DNA of 64,000 nt, from positions 22,494,537-22,558,536 of the forward strand of contig NC_064767.1 of the NCBI RefSeq assembly GCF_011397635.1. The letters are read 5' to 3'. This DNA is from Epinephelus fuscoguttatus (lineage: Eukaryota; Chordata; Actinopteri; Perciformes; Serranidae). Under the pieces are notes generated by a model, which did not search any database, was not told where the DNA came from, and saw only the letters and a program-made list of their open reading frames with translations. Made by a program: the position numbers and the translations under genes. Positions 10,964 to 22,300 of this stretch are shown here, piece after piece. Positions within the stretch are counted from its first letter, which is position 1, and each line of letters begins with the position of its first letter.

Positions 10964-13344
10964 TTTCCACAGTCAGCGAATCCATAAACCCAGACAACTG
11001 CACAGCACTTACACAAGCAGCTACATTCAAAACAGAGCCTGACTGGACAACCCACCAGAGCCCTTACCCACCATTAACTCTTCTCCTCTTTCTCCTCTTT
11101 TCTGTGTAATATGAAACAGTAAATGCTCTGTTCCCACTTAGAAACTCCCACTCACTCTCGCAGTACTCTCCCTCTCTCTCTCTCTCTCTGTTTCTCTTTC
11201 TCTCTGACTGTCTCTCCCTAGCTCTCTCTTTTTCTCTGTGTGTCCTGCAAAACGTAGGAAATGTCATTTCCTGTGTTCCTGTGAAGAGTCTTGGACTGAA
11301 GCCCAAAGCCCCAGAACTCGAAAGCGATGGTCAGGTCTCGTGGTTTGTGTGTGTGCGTCTGCGTGCGCCTGTCACATTGTGTGTCATTTGAAGGAGCATA
11401 CACAGCAAAGCGCTGAACATACATTTCCATCACCCAAGTTACTCTCAGAGTCCTGGGGTACTCCTCATCTGACGTCTTTCAATAAACTTTCAAGTGTTGA
11501 TGTTCATAAATGTGATGTTTTTGTCTGCATGCATGCGTACATGCATTTATGTTTGCATGTGTTGCGTGTGTGTGTGTGTGGGACCTCTCCCTGTCTGGCT
11601 GCTGGACAGAGTGGCATGGGCTTGTCTCTGGCTGTGGTTGTCAGACTGTCCCAGTGGTATGAAGCCTGCTGCTTTATTGGGCAGGCTAAACTGCTGAGGC
11701 AGGGCTTCTGCTGGCGCTTCGAGCTCTGCCAAAGCCAAATGGATTTACACAACAGATTTAACCCTTCAGGTTGTATGTAGGATTCTCTGGAAAAGCCTGG
11801 ATTCTTCAGAAAACGGACGTGCTGGGTTGAAACGGTGGTTACATCTACTCTAACCTTGACAAAATCATTTGTTTTGAAAAGATAGTAATTGCAAGCTGTT
11901 GTGAAAGTTGTAACAATTAAGGATCATGTGTAAAAGTGCCAAAATTATAGTTGGTGTGAGAAACATTATGACTTCTAAACTAGATCTTTTATTTGGGGTT
12001 TCCCCTCAAGTTTTCCTTTACATAAGTCTCAAGTTCAAGTCTTTGCTCCAGTAGAGGAATCGCTCTCCTCTGCCCTGCAGTGGTCAAAGCAGGTTACTGC
12101 TTCTCAGGGGATCAACAATATTTACAATGAACTGATGAGTATATGAAGGCAGACCGTGTATGTTATATCTGTATTGGTGAATCAAGGCAAATCAAAGCAA
12201 AGACACTTTCATACCATTATTCCTATCATTGGATCCCAAAGCTGCACTAGACAAAGACATGCACACAAATGTCATTAACAAAATGTTATTTTCTCTTTTG
12301 TGTTCATTAACTCTCTCAGGACATATAACTGTGCTCTTTCAATAACACTTTGTAATTGCCTTATGCACTCAGTAAAAAGACTCTTCATTTTGAGTCATTC
12401 AGACCCAGGGTACATTTCAAGAGTGGGAACAGGATGACAGTGGCAGTAATATTATATTGTTATTACAGCCCTCTGAGTAGTAAAATGAAATCAACCTGGG
12501 GCAGCAGTCTTTTATATTTCCTTTTTTATTTATTTATAACCTTTACAGTGTGATGTTTAAAGACAGTCATCGTGGTGAGAAATTATTTGGCTGATTGAAC
12601 AAAGTGTGTTTTTTTGCCTGAAGAAGTCCATGTCACACAATTCTGAATCACAGCAACACAGAAACATTCTCACAAACTTCCAACTTTAAAAATGGACTAC
12701 GTATGAAATTAAACCTTAAAAACAGCAATGATCACATCACCATGTTTTCACTTTGACACAGTGGTTGAATACACAAACTATGCTTTACACCATCTGCAGA
12801 TATTTGATTGACGCTGTGGGTTTAACAATATTTCATGCATCACAAAATGCCAAAAGAAGGATTTCTCCAAAAAGAAAAAAGAATGAAAACTTAAGCAGGC
12901 CTGCCAGTGTTCATAGTAGAAACCAGTGTTTCTCTAAACTACTAAACACTACAGACACACTGTTGCCATTTGTATAATAACATATTTCTAGGTTTAGGAG
13001 GCAGCGGGATACTGATCATACTGTATACACAAGAAACATACCTTAGCTTCTCACATTCAAAAGTCAAATGGAATGGTGAACTTCTCCGTAACACACACAC
13101 AAAAAAATAGCTCAACAGTTAATCTTCAAAATCAACAGCAGTAATTTAACAGCATCTCAGTGGGGCTTTTTAAAACTACAAACCAAAAACATTCTGAGAC
13201 TATTCTCATTTACAAACACTTAAAATACTGCATATCATCATCCATTCATACTGTGCTTATGGGTATCTTTATTTTATCAAACACTTTATTTGGCTACTTG
13301 TCTGTGTTAGAACATCAACCCCGTTTGAGTAAAAGCTACCAGTC
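10964..13344. other. Intergenic spacer vstm4-cefip
   Basis: This holds the vstm4 5' UTR/promoter (no clear TATA box seen) and the cefip 3' UTR. AATAAA hexamers on the minus strand at 13285-13290, 13268-13273 and in 12525-12534 are candidate cefip polyadenylation signals. The nearest two would leave a 3' UTR under 100 nt, so the distal pair may be the one used. No open frame here looks like a gene. Short TG runs at about 11341-11370 and 11566-11580 are microsatellite. Confidence 0.5.
11166..11240. repeat. Pyrimidine-rich (CT)n tract upstream of vstm4
   Basis: A CT-rich run on the plus strand (GA-rich on the gene strand), 200-280 bp upstream of the vstm4 start codon. It would fall in the 5' UTR or core promoter. 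Whether it acts as a GAGA-type element cannot be told. Confidence 0.7.
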
Positions 13345-16300
13345 TCACCAGTCAGACACCTCCATAAAGTCCTCCAGTTCACCCATGGTTATTATATCAC
13401 GGGACTGATATCGTGAGTGGGCTGAGCTTTCATTTTCATAAATGGAGCTTCCTGCAAGCTGGCTGTTTGTGTCACACTCTGGGAACGACTCATATGTGCC
13501 ATGTGTGTTGTAAACTCTGTTATATGTTTTGTCCTTATCGTTAACTGTGTCCATGTATGGAGTCTTCTCTGGGCTGTAGCGATGCACTTCAGAGTTCTGT
13601 CCCGTTTCAGGTGCTGGATATCCGTAGATGTGGCTCTCCCTGACAGGCTGTTGGTCCTGGTGGGGAGTCACTGGGGCTGATGACCTGTGGTGGGGCACAG
13701 AGTTGATAGCAGGAGGTTGGTAGCCTTGGGGATAGCCATGGTTGCCTTGATAAAGAACAAGGGGCTTGCCAGCTGGAGATGCCTGGGATTGTTGCTGAAG
13801 CTTGACCTGCATGTGGGGTTGGAGCTGAGGTTGTGGGTACGTCTGCTGTGGCTGGGGTCGGGAGGTGCTCTGGCCGGACTCGCGTACATTCAGCTGAACA
13901 TACTTTCCCGTCTCTGGGTCAAAGAAAGTCTTTGTTTTCACTTGAACTGGCACGTCCACCACGAAATACTGACCAGAGCCGAGGTCCTGCAGCACCTTAC
14001 GCTGGGTCAGTGGGTAGGCCTGGGGATAGCTTGTCTCTACATGGTACTGTGTCACTGGAGCTGGGTGGTTGGCATGATGGAGAGTGGGAGAAGAGGGAAT
14101 ATGAGCAACTGTTTTAGGTGCAGCAGCGTGGGAAGCAGGGCCAGCAGCATTAGCCGGGGCAACAGGGAGGGAAACAGGAGCAGTAGCATGAGGTGAAGCA
14201 ACTGCAAGTGAGATAGGGCCAGTGGCGTGAGGGGAAGCATAGAAAGAGCTGTGAGAAGATTGGTGCTCTGTGTGTGATGAAGGCAAGCTAGACCCCAATG
14301 TTGGAGCATGAGCGAGGGAGACAGGTGAGGAAAAATGGGGGGAAGCCACAGCTTGGCGGCTAGAGGAGCGTACCTCAGTGGAGGAGGAAGGAATACTGGA
14401 GCCTTCTTGAGGAGATTTCTCAACTCCAGCAGGGCTGTCTGCAGCAGTTTTGGATAACTCTTTTCTGATTCTCCGAGTAGTCAGCCTCTGAGCTCTGCGC
14501 AGGGCTTTCTCACTTTTTGGAGGAACAGTTGGAGGCTTGCCCAAAGAACGGGAGACATCACTGCTGAAGCTACAGGCTGATTCTGGCCTGTCATAATCAT
14601 ACACGCCTCGTACATCTGCCAGGTCTGCTGCACTGGTGGCAAAACTCTCCACATCCTCCGACATGTTGCTGATGACAGAGCGGGAGTCATCTTCATCAAA
14701 AACAATGCTCCTCCTGGAGTAAGGCCTGTGCTGCGGGAGAGGGGCCAAGTTATCCTGTGATGAGTATGTTGGCTGAAACGTAGAGGACTCTTTGATAGCA
14801 GCAAGTCTATTCAGCCCTGTGTCAGGATACACAGGAGTTCCAGCGCTGCGTCTCATTATCTCTTGCTCCTCCTCTCCTCTCTCAGACCCCCTGTCCATGG
14901 GTGAACCAACCCGGAAATCCTCTCCAAAGTTCTTGTGGAAGCGTGGTTTGACTGATTTGGTGAAAGAGGAACCTCTGAAGGTGTTATCCTTCACCCTGAA
15001 CATTGAGGGCTTGACTCCCAGAGCAGGAGAGGAGGTGTTGGAGCGGGGCAGAGATGGAGCTGGAGATGCTGGGGCATGTGGCCGATGAGTCCTCGTGTAG
15101 GGTCCCGAGTCTTCAGTTGATCCAGGCCCTGATGGATTGTGTCTTTGTTGGGAGGGTAAAGGGGAACATAGCTGTCTCTCTCTGGGTTTCCTCTCTGATT
15201 CTGTCGAGGTGATGGCATAGTACTGGAGAGCATCTGTCCCCTGTGCTGCTCGTTTTTGCTCTTCCAACTGAATGGCTTTCTCCTTTTCTCTGTGAATTGC
15301 TAACTTTTCCTCTTCTCTCTTTTTTGCCCTGATCTCATCCTCTCTTTGAGCTAACATTTGTTCTCGTGCCACTCTCTTCTCCTCCGCTTTAAGTGCTGCC
15401 TTGTTCTTCTCTAGGAGTATGTTCCTCTCCTCTTTGACTTGTTTTTCTTCTAGCTGTTTTAGAATTGTCTTTTCTTTTTCAGCAGCTCTCCTCTCCTCCT
15501 CCTCCTTCTGAGTTTTTATCCGTTCCTTTCTCTGTCTCTGCTCTTCAATCTTTTGCTCCTGGATCTTTCTGATCATTTCCCTCTCTGAACTTTGAGCAGC
15601 TTTCTCCTCCTCTCTCTGCTTCTTTTTCTCCTCAACATCAGCAAGGATCTTCTCTTCTATCTGTTTAGCACGCCTTTGCACCTCAATCAGAGCAGCTTGC
15701 CTTTGTTCCTCAGTCAGAGCTGCCCTGCTTTGCTTCTCCTCCTTAGCAGCTCTCCTTTGCTGCTCCCCTTGAGCTCTCCGTTGCTTCTCCTCTTGAGCAG
15801 CTCTCCTCTGTTTCTCCTCTTGTGCTGCTCTCCTTTGTTGCTCTGCCTGTGCTGCTATTCTTTGCTGTTCCTCTTGTGCAGCTCTCCTCTGCTGCTCTTG
15901 TGCAGCTCTCCTTTGTTGTTCCTCTTGTGCTGCTCTCCTCTTCTGCTCCTCTTGTGCAGCTCTCCTTTGTTGTTCCTCCTGTGCAACTCTCCTCTGTTGC
16001 TCCTCTTGTGCAGCTCTCCTCTTCTGCTCCTCTTGTGCAGCTCTCTTCTGCTCCTCCTCCTGGGCAACTCTCCTCTGATGCTCCTCTTGCGCAGCTCTCC
16101 TCTGCTGCTCCTCTTGTTCAGCTTTACTCTGCTGCTCCTCTTGCGCAGATCTCCTCTGCTCCTCTTGTGCAGCTCTCCTCTGTTGCTCCTCTTGTGCAGC
16201 TTTCCTCTGTTGCTCCTCTTGTGCAGCTCTTCTCTGCTGCTCCTCTTGTGCAACTCTCTTCTGCTCCTCTTGTGCAGATCTTCTCTGTTGCTCCTCTTGT

Positions 16301-19300
16301 GCAACCCTCCTCTGTTGCTCCTCTTGTGCAACCCTCCTCTGTTGCTCCTCTTGTGCAGCTTTCCTCTGTTGCTCCTCTTGTGCAGCTCTTCTCTGTTGCT
16401 CCTCTTGTGCAACTCTCTTCTGCTCCTCTTGTGCAGCTCTTCTCTGTTGCTCCTCTTGTGCAACCCTCCTCTGTTGCTCCTCTTGTGCAGCTCTTCTCTG
16501 TTGCTCCTCTTGTGCAGCTTTCCTCTGCTGCTCCTCTTGTGCAGCTTTCCTCTGCTGCTCCTCTTGTGCAGCTCTCTCCTGCTCTCGCTGTTTCACCCTC
16601 TTCCTTTCTTCATTCACTTTTATCCGCTCCTCTTCCTCTCTCAGTTTTGCTCTACACTCCTCCTCAATCTTTATTCTCTTCTTCTCCTCGGTTTCTTTCA
16701 TTCTCCTTTCTTGTTCTCTTTGCTTTGCTCTCATCTCCTCTTCTTTTTGAGCAGCTCTTTCTTCCTCTGCTCTTCTTTCTGCTTCTTTCTGTTTTTCCCG
16801 CCTCTCCTTGATCTTAATAGCAATGGCCTCCCGCTCTTTTGCTCTCCTCTCTTCCTCTCTCTGAGCAGCTCTCCTCTCTTCTTCAGCCAGGGAAGCTCTC
16901 CTCTCCTCTATCATCTGTTTTACTCTCAGATCCTCTGCTCTTTTCTCCTCTTCTATCTTAGAAACTTGTTTTTTCTCCACCTGCTTTGCTCTATGCTGCT
17001 GTTTTACTCCTGTTTCTTCATTCTTAGTTGCTGTGCTCTCCTCTGTGTTACTCACTTGCCCCACGAGTTTTTCATGTGGATTGGAGTTATCAAGTGGCTT
17101 TAGGTGTTGTGTCACAGAAGTGCCTCTTGGCGTGTTGACTGCAGAAGATGAAGTTGTTGCTTGCAGGGGAGGATTGTTTGGCTGATGAATACTTTGTTCT
17201 ACCTGACAAACTTTGTGGGTATCAGTTTGAAACACTTGCTCTTCACGTCTCTGGGTCTTAAGATGATTTGTTGGTGACTTGTGTCTTTCTTTGACATGTT
17301 GTGCATGTTTTGCCCCAGTGTCTAATACACCTTCATTGGCTTTGGCATCTAACAGCATTTTCTCTTGTCTTTCTTTGTCTCCCAGTTTGAACATCCCCGT
17401 CCGCTGGTGTTCTTTGTCTGTAATAGGAAATACTAAGGGCTTGGGCTCTTTGTTCACTTTGGAGCTGACCTCTGTCTTAGTTGGCAAACTTTTCTCTTTC
17501 ACAGAGAGGTCTGGTGGGTCAACAGTGAATACTGGACGTCTGCTATGACGAGTCTGTATTAGTGGAAAGAATCCCTCCTTTTTGTTGGGTGGGAATTCCT
17601 GAATTGTGTTTGCCTCATCTTCTGAAACAATTACTTTTAACCTGGCATAGTCTGCAATAGCTGATATCTCAGGTATTGTGGATACCCTTTCTTTGGGTTT
17701 TGGTTTAACTTCATCTTTTTCTTTAACTGTATTTTCTCTTGTCGGGTGTAAATTCCGGTCTTTCTGTCTTTCCCTTGCTGATAAACTGGAATGGTTCTCT
17801 GTGTGATGTTTTCTGATAAGAATAGCTTGACCTGCCTCCGTCTTCTCATTTTTATTACTCTGTCTCTCAGTGGGACCATCGCTCTGTTTTGAAGCCAGAT
17901 TATCATCTGTTTCCCTGTTTTTCCTTTTCATGTTCTCTTCTTGAACGCCTACTGAGCCTGATTCCAGTGTTTTCCTTATACTTTCATCCAAAATAAAGAC
18001 TTCATTTTTTCCCACAGTGCATGATTCATTACTGATAGCTGCCTTGTTTGGTAGTAATCCTGGAAGTTCCCTTTCCTTTGAAACAGCATCTGACTTATCA
18101 CCTACATTTGTACAATTGGATGGTTCATCAATTGTTTCTTCTACCCCTTGCACTTGAAAGTAGTCTCCCTCCATTGGTCGTATCTTCGATTCATCCACTG
18201 ATTTCCTGCTTTTAGTTACTTTTTCAGGCTTTCTATTTTCAGCTTGAGTGTTCTCACTGGTTGCACTCATGCTGCTCTGTTGACTGCTGGTTTTCAGTGA
18301 ATCTGACAGATTTCTCACACTGGACAACATGCCTTGCGCCCCCAAGTTGTCTTCCAAACTGTCTTTCATCGCCTTCTCCCAGCTGGATGAAGTGAGATCT
18401 TTGCTTCTGTCTTCATTGTTTAAAGTGCTCACCTTTTCTTCATGACTAGGTGATGCAACTTGTTTAGGTTCATTTGCTGCAGCTACATCAGAAGGGACAG
18501 TGGTGACATGATGTTTTCCCGCCATCTTCAGGTCATCCTTCTCTGTCACTGCTGGCACAACTCTGATGGCAATGCCACCTATATGCACCTCACCTTCCAC
18601 TGGATCATTTTCTCCACTGTGTGTTTCGTTATACTGATGTTTTGGAGATTCATCTGTGTTTTCATTCTCAGTTATATGGGTAGATGGACTGGGTGTATCA
18701 AATGGCTTTGGTGGTCTTAAATCACATCTCTTTTCTTCCACTAGGGGTGCACTCTTGTCATTTGTGTTCCTGCTATTGGATGGATTTATGACTGTTGACA
18801 TATCTTCTTTCACTGACGGCTGGATGTCATGTTTTATCAGAGTTCTAGCATCAGCTCTGTTTGGATTATTCATGTCGTTGATTGCTGTGTTCACCACTTT
18901 GGCCATAAAGTTCTCATTGGTTTCTGCTGCTGGTCTTGTTTGTGGGTTTTTCTCTTTGGTAGTGGTCTTTACTTCATCTGTCTTTATGCCATTTGCTGGG
19001 ATTTCTTTTGGTGTTTCGTTTGAGCAGTCTTTCGTTTCACATTCTATTATGTCCTCTTTGTAGAGAAGGGGTTGAGTTTCAGCCAACACTTTATTTTTAG
19101 CAGGTACAGTGACTGTGGGGGGCACACCTTTTTCAGCCAGTGGCTCTTGGAGTTGTGTTACCCTTTGGGGTCTTGCATTTACAGAAAAACTCCCCTGCTG
19201 GAGATCAGTCCTTTTGACAGTGACATTTTCAGACACATTGTTCTGTGTTGCCTCTGGTGTTGACGTTTCTTGTATGTTTTCAGGAGGATCATTCACACCA

Positions 19301-22300
19301 CCTTCAGTTTGATCTTCCTTCACTGTAGAATGAGTGTTCTGCACAGCCATATCCTTTGGCTGTATGATGCCAGCTTCCCTTGAAGACATATTTACTTTAC
19401 TTACATCCAAGCCTGAGCTGGGATGATGTTTATCTGGCTCTGAGTTACTGCACTCCTTCTCTTTTGCATTCATTTGTTCTTGAGTGCTGTTATTCCCCCA
19501 ACCAGTGTTGACAGATGTCTTTCTTTCTCGTACAGTTACCATTATTCCTGTGATTTGCAAGCTGTCATCATCCACTGGGGTATCATTCTGACTTAAGACC
19601 AGATTTAGTGAAGGTGCTGACTCCTCGTGAACTGTGTCATCTTTACTTGCACCCTTTTCTGTTGACATTTGTTTGGAGCTTTCAGCTTTGTCCAGAGCTG
19701 TAGCTTGTGATGGAGCCTCTTTCCTTTTGTTGAGATGGTCAGTGTTTACAGCAGGATTGTCTTTAAGTCCCTCTTTCTGCTTTCCAGAGTTTTCAACATG
19801 ATTTGCTTCCTGTTTGTCTTGCATGTTCTTGGTTGCCTTCTCTTTACTTTGTATTGGCGACTTAATTCCAGATTGATTCTGTTTCTTTTGATTTCCTGCC
19901 ATTTCGTCTGAGCTCATTGTATGACTTCCTGTCTGTTTTGTTTCTGCGGGTGGTTTTGGCACCTTGTCATTGCTCTTCATTGGTTCTTTGGGAACTTGCT
20001 TCTGTGGATGATCTACTAACTGAGTTGTGGTTGCTACAGACTTGACTGGTATTGTAGCAGAACTGGGAGGTATGACAGACTTGACTGGTTCCATCTGTAT
20101 TCCTGAAGGCTCTGTCTGGTGCTTTGGTGTTATATTACTTGACATTGTGCTTTCATGCTTTTTAGACACTTCCTGTGATGGTGGCCTTTGTCGGATATTA
20201 CTGCTCTGACTACCTGCTAACATCTTGGTGGAATTTTTGGACATAATCCCATCTCGAACAGCAAAGCCCTTTTCTTTAATAGCTGAAATCTCTTTTTCAG
20301 CATGAGCTTTAATCTTGGAAGTCAGAATCTCCTGCTTGGTCTGTGCTCTCTCTTTATGGGACAATGCTTTGGGAGGAGTAAAATGCTGCTCTTTACCTGG
20401 ACCTACGCTGTGCTCAGTTGACTTGGGTTTTCTTTCAAGGGAGATAGATTTGGGCAAATCAGAGTCCCTTTGCTGTGTCACATCAGTGTGTTTCAGAGGG
20501 TCATGTTTTTCCAACTTTTCAACCCTGTCATCCTTCAGTTTGTCAGTGACAGGGTCACTATTTGCTCTTTTATCTACATTGGTAGATAAATCATTACCAC
20601 TGGACAATTTGAATTCTTTTAATGATTCACTGTAAACATACTGACTTTCTGTCACTTCACTGAATTTAAAGTTGTCTACTTCCTCCTTATTTTCTGTGTT
20701 AGTTATTGCAGATTTGCTTGTAAGACTAGATTTATCTTTTGATTTTTCATTATTCATTGTCTCAACTTTATCTAGAGATAAAGCTGGTGTTTCACTGCCA
20801 TCATTTGACGAAACATTTCCTGCAGCTGATGCTTTGTTTCCTTTTGGCGAAGTTGTATCAATAAAACCATATTTCTCTCTAATACGCTCATAATCATCAG
20901 CCCCTCTGTTAGCTTGATCTATACTTTGCCTGCTAACAACTGATTCTTCCCTCTGTTGATGGATTTGCTTTGCCTGGTCTTGATCTTTGTGCGCTTCATT
21001 TTTATTGGCATTTACCTTTGAAGGAACATCTGTCTTACTCGCATTCTCTTTTGTGAGAACTATATTTCTGATTTTGTCTTTTTGCTCTCCTTTCATTTTC
21101 TCCTTTATTTTAGCCAATTCTGCTTTAGCTTTAGCTAACTCTGTCTTGACTCTCTCAACTTTATCTGGCTCACTTTTGACCTGTTGTGTCATTGTGAGTT
21201 TTGCTGCAGGTTTAGCTGCCCTGTCCAGCATGTTCTCTGTTTTTGTTAGCTGTCCTTTAGCTAACTGCAATTTGGTTTGTTCCCACTTTGCTTGCTCTGC
21301 CTGTCTCTCTTTGGCTTTACTCAGCAGTGCTGATATTTGCTCTTCATTTACTCGACCTGCATGAATTGAATCTTTCTCAGCTTTCTCTTGTTTAACATGC
21401 TCGGCCTGAATGTGGTTTGCTTTGACCTTTCCCACCTCTAGTATCTTAGCTTTCTCCTGTTCTGCTTTAGTTTGTTGCTCTTGTATCTTCTCTAATTTTG
21501 CTTGTTCTGCTTTTCTGCGCTCTGCTTCAGCCTGTTCTGCTTTAACCTTTTCTGTTCCGATTTGTTCGGCCTCCATCCTCTCCCTTTCAACTTGTTCTGC
21601 ACGAACCTGTTCTTCCTCAATTTGCTCCGCTTTGATCCCTTCTCTTCTTGCCTGTTCGGTTTTAACTTGCCCTGTTCTTGCCTGCCCAGCTTGCTCAGTC
21701 TTTGCCTGTTTAGTTTTTATGTTTTCTTCTTTTGGCCTCTTGTCTGCAGCTTGTTCTGCTTTGACCTGCTCACCCTGCTCCTCTTTCAAGTGCTTGGCTC
21801 CCATTTCCTCTGTATTGTTTCTTTGCTCTTCTGTTACTCTCTGTTCTCTGATTTGCTTTGCCTGTGTCTCTTCCTCTCTGGCACATTCTAGTTGTTTTTC
21901 TGTGGACTTTTCTGTCCGTTCTTCTTTTATTTTCTCCTCTTTAATGTGTTCTGCTTCGGCCTGGTTTACTCTCTCGTGCTCTGTTAGTTCTTCTTTGGCC
22001 TGTTCTGGTTTGACTTTCTCTGAGCCAGTCTGCCCTGCTAAAATTAACCTAGCCGACTCTGCTTTGGGCTGCTCCACTTGAGCCCAGTGCTGACCCTTTG
22101 CCAGCTCTGCTTGGGCGTGTTGTGCTTTTATATGCTCTGCCATGGCTGGTTCAGTTCTGGCCATGACCTCAGCAGACTGTCTGTCTTTTACCTGATTTGC
22201 CAGTGAGGGACCAGACGTATTATCAGGGTTGGATAATGAACTTTTCTGCATATTATGTTCAAACAGTGGTTTAACTTCTACTGGTTGCAGACTTTGTGTT

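Noticed and set aside
15700-16580. CRISPR-like array of about 27-bp repeats
   Set aside because: Units are contiguous with no spacers, are translated in frame, and lie in a vertebrate gene.
15592-17103. 503-codon plus-strand open frame, leucine/serine-rich
   Set aside because: It is the antisense shadow of the cefip 27-bp repeat. The repeat has no stops in several frames, so length is meaningless. The 329-codon plus frame and the 202-codon minus frame over the same DNA are rejected for the same reason.
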